Assembly (NCBI RefSeq): GCF_041146395.1
Contig: NC_090990.1
Coordinates: 50,947,501 to 51,011,500, forward strand
Direction of reading: 5' to 3'
DNA length: 64,000 bases
From: Eulemur rufifrons
Taxonomy: Eukaryota > Chordata > Mammalia > Primates > Lemuridae
Shown piece by piece: positions 10,616-25,315 of this stretch. Both the position numbers and the translations under genes were made by a program. The notes below the pieces were generated by a model that worked only from the letters and a program-made list of their open reading frames with translations, searched no databases and was not told where the DNA came from. Every line of letters starts with the position of its first letter. Position 1 is the first letter of the stretch.

Positions 10616-13009
10616 AATAAAATTAAATGAGTAAATGAAATGTTTTAAAAATATATCTTAGAAAACAGTAATTGATACTTAAAGTGGCTATGTTCTTCTT
10701 ATGTTTTTGTTGTCCCCTGGGTTTTTAGAAATAAAGTTTCAGCAAATAAACAAAATGTGTGTAATAATTTGGAAAATTCAATAAAATTATTATCAGTAAA
10801 TTCTGATGTAGGACCTATAAAACGTCCTGGGATCCTTTGTTCCAGGTATGGCGCCTGGACATGGCGCCATGTCTTTTAATAGTTGACTTATTCAAAGAAA
10901 ATACAGATGTGGTGAAAGTACATTTTTCATGAGTTGCTCTGGATGCTACATAAATGTCTCATCCATTTAAAAAAAAGCAGTGCTCATTTTTATAAGATTT
11001 ATAACAATGTTTTATATGTTCCAACTTAATGGACATGTTGTGCTTTCTATTTAACCCAGGAATTAGTTTCATGTAAACTGTAAGCCTTTTAGTTTTATCA
11101 CCAAATGGTATGTTTAACCTAAGAAAATGAAGGTTAATAGCCTAGTAAATGTTCTATGGATTTGAGGATGAATTTGAACATTGTACAAAATCCTGAACAA
11201 ACAAGACACAAAGCTTAAATATTGTATAAAGTAACAAATGAAGTCACTAGCACAGTCAGCAGAAGGAGTGGGCCTGGAAAGGACCCAATCAACCAGAAAG
11301 GGCAACGAGGTTCTCAGACCAGGACACAGGGATATGGCTCTGGGATAGTCAAAACGAGAGCAGCCATTTTTTTTTCATTTTTCCTTTATTATGGTAAACT
11401 GTAACCATAGAGAGCTGCCATTTTTGATTGACTACTGTGTACGAGGCATTAGGCGAGATCCTTTACATTGAATATAAATTTTTCCGCAAATAGCTGGTAG
11501 AAACCTAGTCTCACAAAGTAGCAGCAATACTCACCAAAAGAAAGGGATTGTAGATTAGTTTTGAGTCTTGAGATTTGTCTTGATGGGAAAAGTTGACTTT
11601 ATATTCTTATAGAACAAAGAAAGCTATGACTATGTTTATCAACTTTCCAAAATGATTTTATGTGCTATTAATATATGTTTTCCATAGTTAAAATATTTTA
11701 CCCCTTGTGATATTAAGATATTCTTATCTTAAAGGACATTACATATAAATATTAATATTAGATCATCTTATGATAGGAGACAAGTATAAAGTCATCATTT
11801 CCCCATTAATTTGATTATTCATATATTCAACAAGTTTTGTTGTACTACTGCTCTCTGGAGGCATTGTTCTAGTTGCAGGAAATGATGCGGTGAGCAAAAC
11901 ATATCGCCCCTACCCTCACGGAGCTTACAGTCTGGGAGAGAGGCAGACACGAAGCAAATGATCACACAAATAAATATCTAGCACTGCAGGTATGAATCTC
12001 AGTTTAGAAACTCAGTTATCCAAGAAATACATTTCCTATGACTCAGTTTAATTACTGACTCCACATTTCCATTCCACCCAGCTGGCAGAAATAAACAACA
12101 TACAAAACAAGCTAATGTTCAGCTCGGGCTTGGTTTCCTTCCCCTTCTCTGATGTTACTACAGCATCTTACTCTGTGCCAAGGCCCTTCTATCATCAAAG
12201 AGTTGGTGTTTGCTTCGTTGCCTGGATTCTTCAGTTCCAGTGGTTCTTTGTTACTTCCTGCACAGCACTCGTTGGTTAAGGATGGTTTTCAAAATTGACT
12301 GTGGTCCCTCCTAGTCTTACTTCCCAGACAATGCATTTTAGAAGCAGGACGTGGGTCCCCTCTGCTCTGTGGATCCCAGGCCTCCCTCTTTTCATTTCCC
12401 CACCTCCTCCAACCCTGAGGAAACTTCACACTTCTCTTTATGTTTAAGATACTTGGTCTATGTCCCAAATGCCTTTCCTAAATCCTTTGCTTTTATAAAA
12501 CAAAAATAAATGTCTTTGATTTATTGTCACTTTATGTCTCCTTAAACTAGTAAGCACAGAGCTGCCAATTTGAGAGGGGGAAGGTAATGAAAAAAAAATA
12601 AGGATTAAAAAATATATCTCTAAATATTATCCCTCAACAATAATTTCTGAAATAGTACTATGAGGGAAATCCCTGGTGGCTTGAGAACGCTTAACAAAAA
12701 AAACCAAATCTAGTGTGGCTAGGTGGTAAGACTTACAGGAGGGAGTTCAGAAAGGGCTCTTCTGAGAAGGTGAGATATGAACTCAAATCTGAAAGGTGAG
12801 TAAAGAGTTAACATGTTGACGAACAGTGAGGAGTGAGAGGAGGGTGTTCCCAACAGAAGGAATACAGGATAAGTTTACAAGCATTCTCATTTATGGATAA
12901 AACCTTAATTATGGAAAAATATGCACACTCATGTTTTGGTGTATGAGACCTCAGCAAACTATAGGGCACTAACCATTTACTACACAATACTGGGAAATAT
13001 ATAAGAACT
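10616..13009. other. intergenic DNA with an ancient L2/MIR-class fragment
   Basis: No gene is seen. At about 11816-12000 ('aggcattgttctagttgcagg', 'cctcacggagcttacagtctggg') lies an ancient mammalian interspersed repeat whose class I cannot name with certainty. A related second half may lie at 12730-12870. Pyrimidine-rich sequence at 12120-12420 holds no obvious frame. Confidence 0.45.
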
Positions 13010-13240
13010 ATTTAAAGCTTTGGGCTTGAGTTCAAGCCTGACCAATTACCAGCTGTATGATTTTTGGCATGTTATATCACCTTTTCAAGCCTTAATTATC
13101 TGGAAAATAGAGGTTATGATAATATTACAACTACTGAGCCCATAGACTTGCTATGAGGATACACTGGGATAATGGACATGAAAATGTTTTGCAAACTGTA
13201 AAGAACTTTAATGGGCATTATTACTAGTATGTTGATAACT
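13010..13240 (+). repeat. MIR SINE
   Basis: MIR layout with 'aattaccagctgtatgatttttggca', a splice-like core, then 'tgctatgaggatacactgggataa' and 'gcaaactgtaaagaact'. Diverged but recognisable. Confidence 0.65.
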
Positions 13241-13950
13241 AAATATATTGACAGTAAAATTCAATATTTTCTTTTAGAGAGACTCCAGTTGAGACAAAAT
13301 GGCAAATACTAAGTGTTCTACTTTTTCACTTATAATTATATGTAACAACATAGAGGTGAACCAAATTAACACACTAAACATGATACACAATTATATAGTA
13401 GTTAATACAATCTTCCTTTCCTACCTCAGCTGGAAGAGCAGCTAACAATTTACTTTCAGGCAACAATTATGTAAGTTCTATATGAGAGATATCTGGTAGA
13501 AAATTACCAAATGAAGTAATGCATGCCTAGCACAAAATAGGAGCCTAAAGTTGGCAGAATCACCATTCCCTCCTTAGGCCCCTAGCCTGCACACAGGGGT
13601 GTGCATGTGTGTGTTTAAGGATAACATGAGATGGCTAATGGCTGAACAGAATTCTTAAAAAATTGTGGTAAATAAAGTTTACTAGTAAGAATTGAAAGCC
13701 ATTCTATAAATCAAGCAAAATAATTCCTTCTGAAGTTCCCAGATAAAAGATCTAGAGTAAAAATTTGATGTTAAAGTATGGGAGAATCACTTAAGACTGC
13801 AAGAGCATGGATGAGAAGAGTAGGATGGAATAGATTTAGTGCTTTAGCATCAGTTGCTCAAGATCCAAGAATAACTTTGTCTCTCATGTAGGTCTGATGA
13901 ACAGTGAGAGGAAAATATGTGAAAAATTTTTAAAGATCAAAAATACATAA

Positions 13951-14094
13951 TAGGGCATGGTGGCTCATGCCTGTAAATACAGCACTTTGGGAGGCCAAAG
14001 TGGGAGGCCAGGAGTTCAAGACCAACTGAGCAATATAGCAAGACCATGTCTCTACAAATAATAATAATAATAACAATAAAAATAATAAAAGGAA
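13951..14094 (+). mobile_element. Alu left-monomer fragment
   Basis: Single left monomer starting 'tagggcatggtggctcatgcc' and ending in an (AAT)n-rich tail. No right monomer is present. It is either a free left Alu monomer or a truncated Alu. Confidence 0.75.
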
Positions 14095-15358
14095 CACTTA
14101 TTTTCAATTAAATCAAGTTTTTATTTTCTTAAACAAAGTGTTATGGAAAGTCCAATCTTTCAGAAAGACAAAGATAATCACAATGACTTATACCAGTAGA
14201 AAATTTATAATCTTTATAACCTGACCTAAGCTCAAAATCCACCTATGAATTGCCTTGCTTTTCTTTAAAGGGTGGTTCCAAAGAAATGGAGATTATAAAG
14301 CAATAGATATTTGTAAAAGGTAGTTTCCATTATTGCACTGATTCCATTCTTGGTTTTTAATATATATGTATTTTCCCAGAGAGTTTAGTGCATTTCATAT
14401 GCCCTATCCTCTCCTCTCCACTCAGAATGCTTTAAAGAACAGGCCATAATATCCTACAGCCTCAGTGAACAAACCCAGGACTTGTTAAGACAAAGTGCAT
14501 AAAGTAGCCTATTAGCAATCTATATTTGAAGGAGTTGCTGTCCCCTATCCCTACCTCCATTTCCACAACTTTACTCTAGAACCCTTCATAAAATAACATC
14601 CTGATGTGGCCTACAAATCAGAGACTTTCTGTTTTCTCTCTGGGTCCATTTAAGTCTGGGCTTAAAATCTAGAGCAGACTCTGGGCATGCAGATGTGTCC
14701 CAGGTTAATTTTTCTCACTAAACTGGGAATGCGTTGCCCGCTGGCCAAACAATGCAATTCTGGTATTTGCTGTCACGTCTTTTGCTTGTCAAATAGTCTA
14801 AGAAAGTGCTATAGCTTCAGCTCTCAGATCTAGGAGGATACAATTCTGATTCAAAGTTGAGTATGAGAATCCACTGTTCTCATCATACTAACAACTGCAT
14901 AATTATAAACCCTGGAAAACAGCTTGGAAAGCAGAAGTTTTAAAAGTCAATGGAATTTTCTTATGAAGATTTCAGTTTAAGTAATTCTAATAATATCTAA
15001 GCTTTGCTTCTAAAGGAATAATAATTTTCTAACCTATTTGGACATTTTATAAGTACATACATGTACTTATATGTATTTGGAATATGACCAATGAGTAGGA
15101 ATATCTTTAGAAAAATTAAGAAAATTCTAACAAAACTCACTCTTATTTAGAATAACTCTTTGTTTAGATCACAAATTAATCAAATATCTCTAAAATAAAA
15201 GTTCATTAAATTTATATTAAATTTAACTGGAAGTTATACAACAAATATTATATTCTAAAATCAAAATCTGGTATACAGAGTACAATATAAACTATTGGAT
15301 ATTAAACACTGTTCCTTTTTCTTTAAACAACAACAAAAATGACATTAGAAATGATGAA
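14095..15358 (-). other. DNAI4: DNAI4 3' flank / possible 3' untranslated region
   Basis: Sequence just past the DNAI4 stop on the minus strand. The first exact AATAAA on that strand is at 14125-14120, about 1.2 kb after the stop. Only variant hexamers lie closer, so the transcript end cannot be fixed. No other gene is seen. Confidence 0.4.
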
Positions 15359-15409
15359 TTATCCTGGTTGGTTTGACTTGGGTCCAAGCAAAGTATCTAT
15401 TACATCTCC
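15359..15409 (-). CDS. DNAI4: DNAI4 last coding exon: C-terminal tail
   Basis: The acceptor is a T-rich tract ending TTTCAG at 15412-15410, phase 0. The exon codes GDVIDTLLGPKSNQPG followed by TAA at 15361-15359. This matches the short C-terminal tail I remember for the human protein (GDIMDTLLGSKSN..). The previous exon also ends in phase 0 (after CGG), so the join keeps frame. The tail follows the last WD repeat and is not itself part of the propeller. Confidence 0.9.
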   Translation of the reverse strand, partial: GDVIDTLLGPKSNQPG

Positions 15410-18400
15410 CTGAAAAGAAAAAAAGTCACAAAATTATAATGCAATAAAATAAAAATTAAAAGGTAAAGGAGTCTTTAAAACATCATTTAAAATTTATAAG
15501 TTAGTGATACACATATAAAGGGCATCCAATAAGACTGTAAAAAGGAAACAAACAAAAGTTAGTTTAAATAGTAACAGTTACTTCCTAGTATAAACCTACT
15601 CTTTCCTATGAAAGACTCTTTTAATGAAGTTTGATAAATAATTTTATACGGATTCAGTAAGAGGACAATTTTGCCAGCTCCTATTTAACCTTAATGCTTA
15701 CACCTGAGCTTTCTCATTTGTAAATACCTATTAAACTTAATTATATCTTAAGCTCTTTCCTGATCTGTTAATGCTTGATTTAAAGAATAGAACTTCTCAA
15801 TTTCCAAGTGGGTTTTGTTATTTTTATTTAATGATACTGATATTTGTATTAAAAGGGGTAAAATGATCATAGTATAAGGGATGAAAATCATAGATGAGAG
15901 GTGAGTTTTCAAAAAAGAGAGGATATAGTGAAAAGATGGGAACTGAGAGCGAAAGAGTTTTTCTCTCTCACACAGTTAACGTAATCTTGAGAAAATCACT
16001 GAACTCTGGGGGTCTTACTTTCTTCAAGTGTATAATGAAAATATTAACATCTACTTCTAACGGTTGTTATGAGAGTTGAATGAGCTAATTTACCTGAAAG
16101 TGTTTTATAAGCCTTAAAGAGTTATAAACACTTTAGATAATATAACATAAGTCAGTTCCTGTCTTTTTGCCTATGTGATAACTATCTTTGGTACTTCCCC
16201 ATTGTTCAAGCCCTGAAACACCAAATCAGTTGCCAAATCCTGTCAGTCCTAACCTTAATGTGTTTCTCAAATCCATCTCTTTCTATTTCAGTCTCTCATT
16301 TGGACAAATATAATAGATCACTATTATAATGTGTTCAATGTTATCCTTAGTGTCTATAATAGATCCTGTCACATAATTCAGTATGTATTTGTTGAATGAA
16401 TGAAAGAATAAATGGTCTATTTTTTTCACCTTCAGTGTCTGTCAGCATTTCTTATATATATTACAGATTTATGTTTCCAAAACCCTGTTTTGAACATTTC
16501 AGTTATCTTTTTATTTTTCCTTTAATTTTCAAAAAAGATAAACATCAAAAGCACAGAAAAAAATATGGCAAACATTTGTATACTGAATCATAATGGTAAA
16601 AATATACTAGTATCTAAAAGTGATTCTCTACAGGCTGCTTCCAGAAAAGGAGCTGCTTTTCTTGCAATTTTTCATTGAAATTGACTTTTGCCAAGTGCTA
16701 AACCATAATTCTGTTCAATGCGAGACTTAGACCCTCACCAACCAACCCTTATTATGCCAGAAGTGGAGCTGGTGTTTCCCTAGTCACGAATGCTAATGTG
16801 GTGGTAAATCCAGTCAACAGTTATCTACGTCAAAAGTTAGAATTGCAAGTCTTGGATCCCAGTCTTCTGTTTACATCCAGGCTGGTGTTATTCGTAATCA
16901 TGAACCCCGAGCTGGTAGGATAGGGCTGGAGCCAACCTTCTGCCATATTCTATCACAATAGTATTCTGGTCCTTCATCTCTTCAGGGAGGGGCCAGAGTT
17001 TCAGAAATCATGTCCCTTAAAACCAGGCCAAGAATCAAAGTCCTTCTGCTATGCAACGTCACATAGAGGGTGACTTTGTGGCAATGACTTTGAGGGAGAG
17101 ATGTGGTCTTAAAAGTGCTATTGATTTTCATGGGTTTTTTCTCAACGAATACTGCTCTAACATGACTGTACTTTGGCTTTGTTTGTAAAACACATACCAC
17201 CCAAAACAACAAATGTCATCTTTGCTTTGTATATTTTTCAATAAAAGAAATAAAACTAACTGATAAAAGTTCCCTTTTTATACCTCCCTAATCCTGTTCT
17301 TCCCTTATTCTTCACTTCCTAGAGGCAGCTTTTATCATAAATTTGTTGTACATCTTCCGTATAGAATGAAATCATAAGCCTTCCAAAACTTTGATTCACT
17401 CTTGGTTAACATTTTAAAAATTATGGGTCATAATGTTACTTGATATCTTGATAGGAAATAATGTTTTTGACATTCTTGTGAGACTTCAAATTACTATTAT
17501 GACTATAATTCTCAAGGTGTATCAATTCATTTAGCATGTGTTTGCATGTAAGTTACAACAAACCTGATTAATAGGGGTTTTTTTGTTTAATCTCCCAAAA
17601 ATATAACCTCAAACCTTTCAAATATAGTGACCAAAATCATGAAAAACATATTTGTATCAGGAAATTGTCTTCATTTACTAATGTATGGAATAGATTTGTT
17701 AAAAGAAAATTTTGCTCACCAGGCTTGGAATCACTAACACATACACACACATGCTAGTCTGCCAAAAATGTTCAGACTCTTTAAGCTCAGCTTTCTACTT
17801 GTAGAGCATACTGCTTAAATTATTAATAAAAGATGGTTCTAACCAGTTCAAATCCAAACACAAAAATGAAGCATTTTTCTTCCATATTCCAGCCTATATT
17901 TTACACTTTTACTAAATATATGTCCACTAAGAATAACACAAAGATTGACAAATGCCTGAGGTGATGGATCTCTTAATTACCCTGATTTGATTAATCCACA
18001 TTGTATACCTCTATGAAAACATCACATGTACCCTATGAAGATTTACAACTATTATGTACCCATAATAATTAAAAATAAAGAATACTGTTTTTATTTTTGT
18101 GGTTAAATAACATTTACATAAATTATAGCATATTGTACTTACCTTCCTGAAATTTGGTTTTCTCATTTAACACCATGTTTTTTAGACTTATTCAAAATTT
18201 GTTACATTAACACTTTAAGATATATGCCATTTAAATATCTGCATGTAGTTACACGTGTGAAAATGCCACATTTGCTTGATCCAGTCCTCTACTGATGATC
18301 ATTTAAGTTGTTTCCAATTTAGCAATATATTATAGAACCAAGGCTGCTATAAACACTATTTTCTCATTAGCATGTTTTTTTCACATAATTACCAGTGAGT

Positions 18401-19815
18401 TAAACAAAGTCCTAAAAGATATATAGACTCTAATCAGATGTCATTTAAATATCTATAAGGGTTGCAGTTGCATGGAATAGGAAAACTACAATACTTTAGA
18501 ATTTAATGACATGGTAAATAAATGAAGTCAAACAAGTGACACAGCAATATGGGCAGGGTTGCAGACTTCCGTGAGAAGCTGGAGGACTTAGGTAATATGT
18601 AACTAGGCTTTAGGAGACATGGGCTACCAGATAATTCCATTTGGAGTATATTGACAAATCAACTGTAAAACAGGGCTCAGCGAGGTAGCTAATGTAGTTA
18701 AGAAAATCCCCTTAAATGTGCAAAGTTTCAGATCTCATTCCTTGGCTAAAATCTTAAGTCAATATGCATCTCAGTCAGTTGAGGAAATAATCTCCAAAAA
18801 TACTTATAATATTATTCTTTTTTGCCCTTAGAAGAATAAGCATTGTGAAGAGAAATGATATAGCAAATCAAACAGATAATTTTAATATTTTCTGCATCAA
18901 GGAATTTATACATATTTGATATCTTAAATATTCATTATATATAAGAGAATTTGCCACATTAGATTATCTAACTGATAAACATTTGATTCTTATATAAATG
19001 TGCAATTGGGTAATTGATGTACACTTGTGATCACAGATTGAAATCTTACTAATTTGTAAACAGCATTGGAACATTTAAGAAAATTTGATTCATCATATTT
19101 AAAATGTTTAATTTATGAAATTAATATGAATTCCTTAAATATCTGAGATTTGTCTGTCTATAAGACAATGGAAGTACTTAAAAATATAATATATTAAATT
19201 TATAAATGGGATTTAAAATATTTTTTAAAATTTAATTTACAAAAGCTCACTTAAAAGTATATATTATAATAAAATCTGCTGGACTTATAAACAGAAAAAT
19301 ATATAATTAAATGTCAGAACTTAAGGTGAACTATTTTTTTTTCAATTTATAATATATCATTTGAATATAAATTTTTTAAGCCAAAGTAAACTGCATAATC
19401 TTCTCTATATATAAAGACTACCTTAGGGAACATTAGAAATAAGAAAGAAAAACACGTTGATACCTTATACATGTCTCCTGGTATACATGTGTATGATGTA
19501 ATTTTCTATGGTATTACTGGCTTGTATGGCATTTGAATTTTCTGTTTTATTGAAATGTTCTCAGAGGCTATTATAATTTATATTCTCATGAGAACAGGGA
19601 AATTTTAGGTAGTTCCTAATTCCCTACAATTTTGCTAGCATTTGATATTGGCTGATATTTTAATTTTTATAAATCCAATCAGTGTGAACTAGTATCTTAC
19701 ATAATTTTATTAGCATATTTCCTCATTGCTAGTGACAATGAATGTTGCTTCATAAGTTTATTTGATATTCAAGTTTCTTCTTCTGTGAATTACTATTTTA
19801 TATATTTGCCCATTT
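15410..19815 (-). other. DNAI4 last intron, 3' half: no exon seen
   Basis: AT-rich intron sequence. A MIR-like unit lies near 15940-16160, an L1 3' end near 17935-18080 ('ccacattgtatacctctatga', 'atgtacccataataatta') and a reverse L1 scrap near 18240-18420. Nothing else is named. Confidence 0.5.
17935..18080 (+). mobile_element. L1M 3' end fragment
   Basis: Short old L1 terminal piece with 'cattgtatacctctatgaaaacatcacatgtacccta' type wording split here into 'tgtatacct' and 'atgtaccc', ending in an A-rich tail. Diverged. Confidence 0.6.
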
Positions 19816-19830
19816 AAAAAAATTGAGTTG

Positions 19831-20485
<655 letters not shown>

Positions 20486-23400
20486 ACACAAAAATTAAGG
20501 GTTTTTTTTTTTTTTTTTGGTCTTACTTAAAAAAATCTATCCTTGCCCTTGGAGCATGAAGATATGCTCCTATATTTTCTCCTACTTTATTTTTGTTTTT
20601 CACAAAGGTCTTTAACTCATTTGGAGTTTACCGTTGTACAAAGTATGAGACAGGGATCTAATTTTATTTTTTTCCTGTCACTTTTAGAATTGTAAACCTT
20701 AAATGGCTTTCCATTTTCCATAGAATAAAGATCAAACTCTTTATCATGGCAGTCATACTTTTTCTGATCCCAAATGAACCACCTGGCTCACCATTTCCTT
20801 AAAATGCCATGGACCTTTCTAATTCCATATCTTTGCTCAAGCCTTTCCCTCAGTCTAAAGTAACAGTTCCACCCTTGGTCTGTAAGGAAAAATCCTAAAC
20901 TGACAAACATAGCTGAAATTTAATCTCCTTTGTGAAAGTCTTCCCCAAAGCATTCTTTTTTTTCCTTTTCTTCTTCCCATTTGCCTTTCAAAAATCAATT
21001 ATTTTCCTGCTTTGTGCTTCTATACGAGTTTATTCTTCTGTTCTTTATGACTTGATCATAGTTTCTTGAATATCCATTGTCTCTTTCTTAAAAACCATAT
21101 GTCTTTATGTGTGTGTTTGTTCATTCAGACATTTATTCAACATTCACTGAATGCCTATTATGTGCTAGCACTGTGCTAGATACTTGAATACACAAATTTC
21201 CAAGTAGCTCAAACTAGTAGAAAAACATGTATATAAAATATTGTAATTTATTTTGATAAATTATTATAATACTTGATAGGTTCTACAGATATATATGCAA
21301 TGAAAAGAATCAACATACTAATACTCACAGATTTCTCTTCCACTAGTACCTCCAATACACACTAACGAAAATTTTGGAACAACTCTAAACAACTCAACTC
21401 CTCCTCCCCACTACCCCAAGTTCAGTTTGTGGACAAGTTCTTAGAGCTCTTGTGGAATAGAACTGAAAGAATCATAGAGATAAAAAAGGATGGATTAGGC
21501 TTTGAGGCTACATTTGGGATTTGAGAGATATGGACAGAAGAAGAAAAAGGATTATTATGAACTCTGTATTTGGATCTACTTAGGTGAATTTTAAGAGATT
21601 TGAATAAAGAATAAAATTCTCTTTAAATTTCTTTTGGCTGATGAGTTGTGTATCTCAGACAAGTTTCAATGTGGAGATAAACATCCTATCACCTACTAAA
21701 ATATCTTAATGAATGTGTGAGAAATTGAAAATATTAAAATGTCTTATATCATGAAAAGTAAGCCATTAGGGCTGCATTCCTCAGAGTGGACTAAAATTAT
21801 TACATAAGGAGACCAGTGAATTTTGGGGAAAAAATTATGTCATGTAGATAAATTGAAAAACAGAGAAGTAAAAAAAGAAAAGCTAAAATTCATCATAATC
21901 CCATCCTAAGAAATAATATTTACAATATGTTGATTTCTTCTTCTAGTTTTCAATGCATATTTATTCAAAGAGCATTTATTGAATAACTACTATAAGCCAG
22001 ATACTACACTAGGCCAGAAGGATATGGCTCAGAACAAGAGACAAAAATCACTGTTTTCATGGAATTTACATTCTAGTGGGACACGTGTAATAACAAAATA
22101 CACAAATAATTATATTAGAATACATAAATTTATCCATAAACAAATATAAAATATATAAATAAATTTATATATATTTTAAGGTGATAGTGTTATTAAGAAA
22201 AATGAGTCATTGGAGAGTATTGAATAGGGAGCATGAGAGAGAGAGCAGAGGTTGCAATTTTTAAATAAGATCGTCAAGAAAGACTTCACTGGGAAAATGA
22301 CATCTGAGTGGGTAAAAGAACAAACCTTGTGGATTTTAGGCCAAGGGAATGGCAAGTGCAAAGTCCTACGCATTTTATTTATTCACTTATTTAACATTTG
22401 TAATCCATATGGTTGGGGTAGAACTCTATCTCCTACATGTGACCCTGATCTCATCAACCATCTGATTCACCTGGCCACATTTCCCTTTCATTGGATATTT
22501 ATGTTGTTCCCTTTTCCTTTTTCCTTTTTTTTTTTAATCCTATCACATAATACTATGATTAATTTCTTGATTGCATTTATGAGTATTTCTGAAGGACAGA
22601 GTCCCAGAAGTGTAATTACTAGTTAAAGGGAATCAACATTCCCTGAACATTTCTAATGGTCTTGATTCAGGTTGTCAAATAGATTTCCAAGAGGCTATAC
22701 CAATTTCTATTCCAATAATCAGTACAAGAGGACTTATCAAATGTTTGCCAGTATTGAGGAGTCCCATAAAAATATTTTTAATAAACCTTATTAATTTGAT
22801 ATGTGAGAATGCTATCACATTTTAATTTAACAGTATTTTTACTTATTTAGTTATTAGAAAGGTTGGATTTTAAAATATATTTACTAGTCATTTTTTGTGA
22901 ATGAACTCTTCCTGACCATTGCTCACTCTTCTATTGGAGTCTGGTGGGTTTTTTAATTGATTTGTGCATATTTTTAACATGTTGATAATATTTGCGGTAA
23001 TATTTACCAGATTATTGTTTGCAGTAACAATTTAAATGTAAGAAAAAGAAAAAAAACACTTGAAAAGCTATTTTAAAAATGATGGGAATCTAACGATACT
23101 GAGTTGCTTGTCAAAGTTTGACAACAAGACTTTGATATTTGAAGACCAGAGTAAGAGAATAGGATAATGCCAACAGAAAATGTCTGTTTTCAGGAACATT
23201 GGACAGTATTGAAAAATATGATTACTTCATGTAAAAATCTTTCATATATGAAATAAACTTCTTCAGCTTTATTTAAGAATTATTAAGTCCTGACTACACA
23301 CTGGGCACAATTTTAAGTTCTTCCACATAATATTTATAATTATTATGCTCAGTAGCATTATTATTCTCATGATTTACAGATAAAGAAAGTGAGGTTGAAA

Positions 23401-23578
23401 GAAAATAAGCCTAGTAGGTACTACGCCTAGTAGGTAGTCACTCTTGCAACTTATGTTCTTTCCCAGTACCTTACCCTTAAGATACTTAAGAAATGTAAAT
23501 CCCTTGCATGCTACAAAAGTACAACATTTTATGAATAGACTCATAAAATGACACAAATTTTTTACTTTTGAGTCTTAC
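20486..23578. other. DNAI4 last intron, 5' half: ancient repeat scraps
   Basis: No exon is seen. An ancient L2/MIR-class fragment lies at about 21965-22360 ('ttattgaataactactataagccag', 'catggaatttacattctagt'), with a shorter similar piece at 21130-21190. The frames at 22252-22626 and 22176-22373 run through it and are not genes. Confidence 0.45.
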
Positions 23579-23735
23579 CCGGACAGAATCCAAAGCAGTA
23601 GGCATATTTCTCAGTTCATACACAGCAACTTGTCCATCACTGTCTCCCACCAGAAGGCAATCTGTTTGTTTGGCAAAGAGAATGGTTGTGAACTTGATTC
23701 CAGGATTAGCAACATTCACAATCAGAGGGTCCAAA
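23579..23735 (-). CDS. DNAI4: DNAI4 exon: last WD repeat
   Basis: The acceptor is CATTACAG at 23737-23736. The first base completes AC|T (Thr), and the exon then reads LDPLIVNVANPGIKFT..., ending ..ALDSVR in phase 0 before GTAAGA. The part CLLVGDSDGQVAVYEL is the final WD-type blade of the beta-propeller (visible residues about 528-557). It follows the WDLHIST exon directly in frame, and only the short tail exon comes after it. Confidence 0.95.
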
Positions 23736-23992
23736 CTGTAATGAAATATTTTATTTGTAAATTCAGTTGTTACATTAATATAGTCTTTTAAATACACAGA
23801 CTAAGAAAAGTTTGAGATTTCTTTTTTATTTCATATAACAAAACCCAGAAACCTCAAGTGCTTCTAAGCTCAAAATAACTGCTTCTCACTCCTTACTCAG
23901 TCAAAACCTTCATTTCTTCAATGAACTGAATTCAACCAGGTAAATTAAAGTAATTCACAATTAAGATGTGAGCTTATAAATTTAAAATTTTG

Positions 23993-24425
23993 TGATGATT
24001 AATTTTATGTGTCAACTTGGCTAGTCTATGGTACCTAGTTGTTTAGTCAAACACTAGTCTACATATTGCTGTGAAGGTATTTTTTTTTTAGATGTAATTA
24101 ACATTTAAATCAGTAGACTTTGAATAAAGTTGATTACCCTCTATAATATGGCTAGGCCTCACCCAATTAGGTGAAGGCCTTAAGAGAAAAGACTGTGTTC
24201 CCCCTAAGTGGAATAAAAGCAGAATGACTTTGGACTCAAGACTGCAACATGACTCTTGCAGGAAGTCTGCAACTCTGTCCTGAAGATTTCAGACTTGCTA
24301 GGAACCGCAATCATGTGAGCCAATTCATTAAAATAAAACTCTCTAAATATAGATATTGATAATAGATACAGATATAGATATATAAACAGATACATACTAT
24401 TGGTTCTGTTTCTTATTTTCTTATT
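23993..24425 (+). mobile_element. MLT2-type ERVL LTR
   Basis: It starts 'tgatgattaattttatgtgt' and ends near 'attggttctgtttctt', with 'gcctcacccaattaggtgaagg' and 'catgtgagccaattcatt' between. This is MLT2A-like wording from memory. It lacks the usual final 'ggagaaccctgactaata' part, so its 3' end looks truncated. A GATA/ATAG-rich microsatellite lies inside at 24350-24400. Confidence 0.8.
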
Positions 24426-24953
24426 TCAGCATTGTATAAATGTTCATATTAAGAACCATAGATGGATCTAGGTGATCCTCTAATAACTTTGGTATTACAC
24501 CTTCAATCAAAAATTTTAATTAAGTTCATATCCCTTTGAATATGTTTTGAAATGAGGTAAGAGAATAATATTGCAAAAATAATTACTTTGTCCCCTTTAT
24601 CTGTTGTAGAGAATCTTTAGTTAAGAACATAGTCATGCCTCTCTTTATTCCTCTATAAACCAGGCAATAAGAATTCAAGATAGCTATATAATATCCTATA
24701 TCATCCTGTAAAAGTCTGAGGAGATGAGTTAGATAAACTATTTTCATTCAGACATTTTAAAACCACATATGGTATAAGTAATTAACATTAATATAGTATC
24801 CTGGCATATATCTTTATTCATAGAAGACTCTCATACACTATTATTTCTTTTCAAGTAACTATAGTACTCTCTAACTGATGTCAAAACTATTAGTATCATT
24901 TAGTTTGAACTGTTTCTACTAGAAATGTCCCCAAGAAAAATATTAACATTTAC

Positions 24954-25180
24954 GTGCTGATGTGAAGATCCCAAATCTCCACTCTGCTCTCATTTGCAGC
25001 TGCAAAGATATAGGGTGATTTTGGAGACCAGGCAACATCGTAAACTACATAAGTAGTTGGATAAAAACTCAAAAATGGCTGGAGATTATCCTGTTGCCAT
25101 ATAATAACACCCCAATCTGCAGAACAGCTTAAAAATACATCATGACGAAATGGATTCCAAGTTACTTTGTACACTGGACC
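24954..25180 (-). CDS. DNAI4: DNAI4 exon: two WD repeats
   Basis: The acceptor is TTTCTAG at 25182-25181, and the exon opens in phase 0 with GPVYKVTWNPFRHDVFLSC. It covers CSADWGVIIWQ (end of one blade, Trp-Asp position as IW) and then VVYDVAWSPKSPYIFAAA...RVEIWDL, the next blade with the classical WD end. It ends AGC AC before GTAAAT, and the split Thr codon closes in the following exon. Visible residues are about 440-515. The ORF-like start at GTG (25174) is not a real start. Confidence 0.96.
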
Positions 25181-25315
25181 CTAGAAATAAAAAAATAAAT
25201 TAAAATACGTGGGTAGATAATATTTAACATCTTATATTTTAAATTCAACCAGCAAATTAAAAGTGCTAAGATTTCTAGATTACCATTTTATTTTATTTAC
25301 TATTTTATTTTATTT

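Noticed and set aside
10848..10875. ATGGCGCCAT palindrome with a nearby partial copy
   Set aside because: It is a short self-complementary word plus a GGCGCC repeat, well within what chance gives, and no known site is implied.
24350..24400. ATAG/GATA-rich run as a regulatory cluster
   Set aside because: It is the microsatellite normally present near the end of MLT2-type LTRs.
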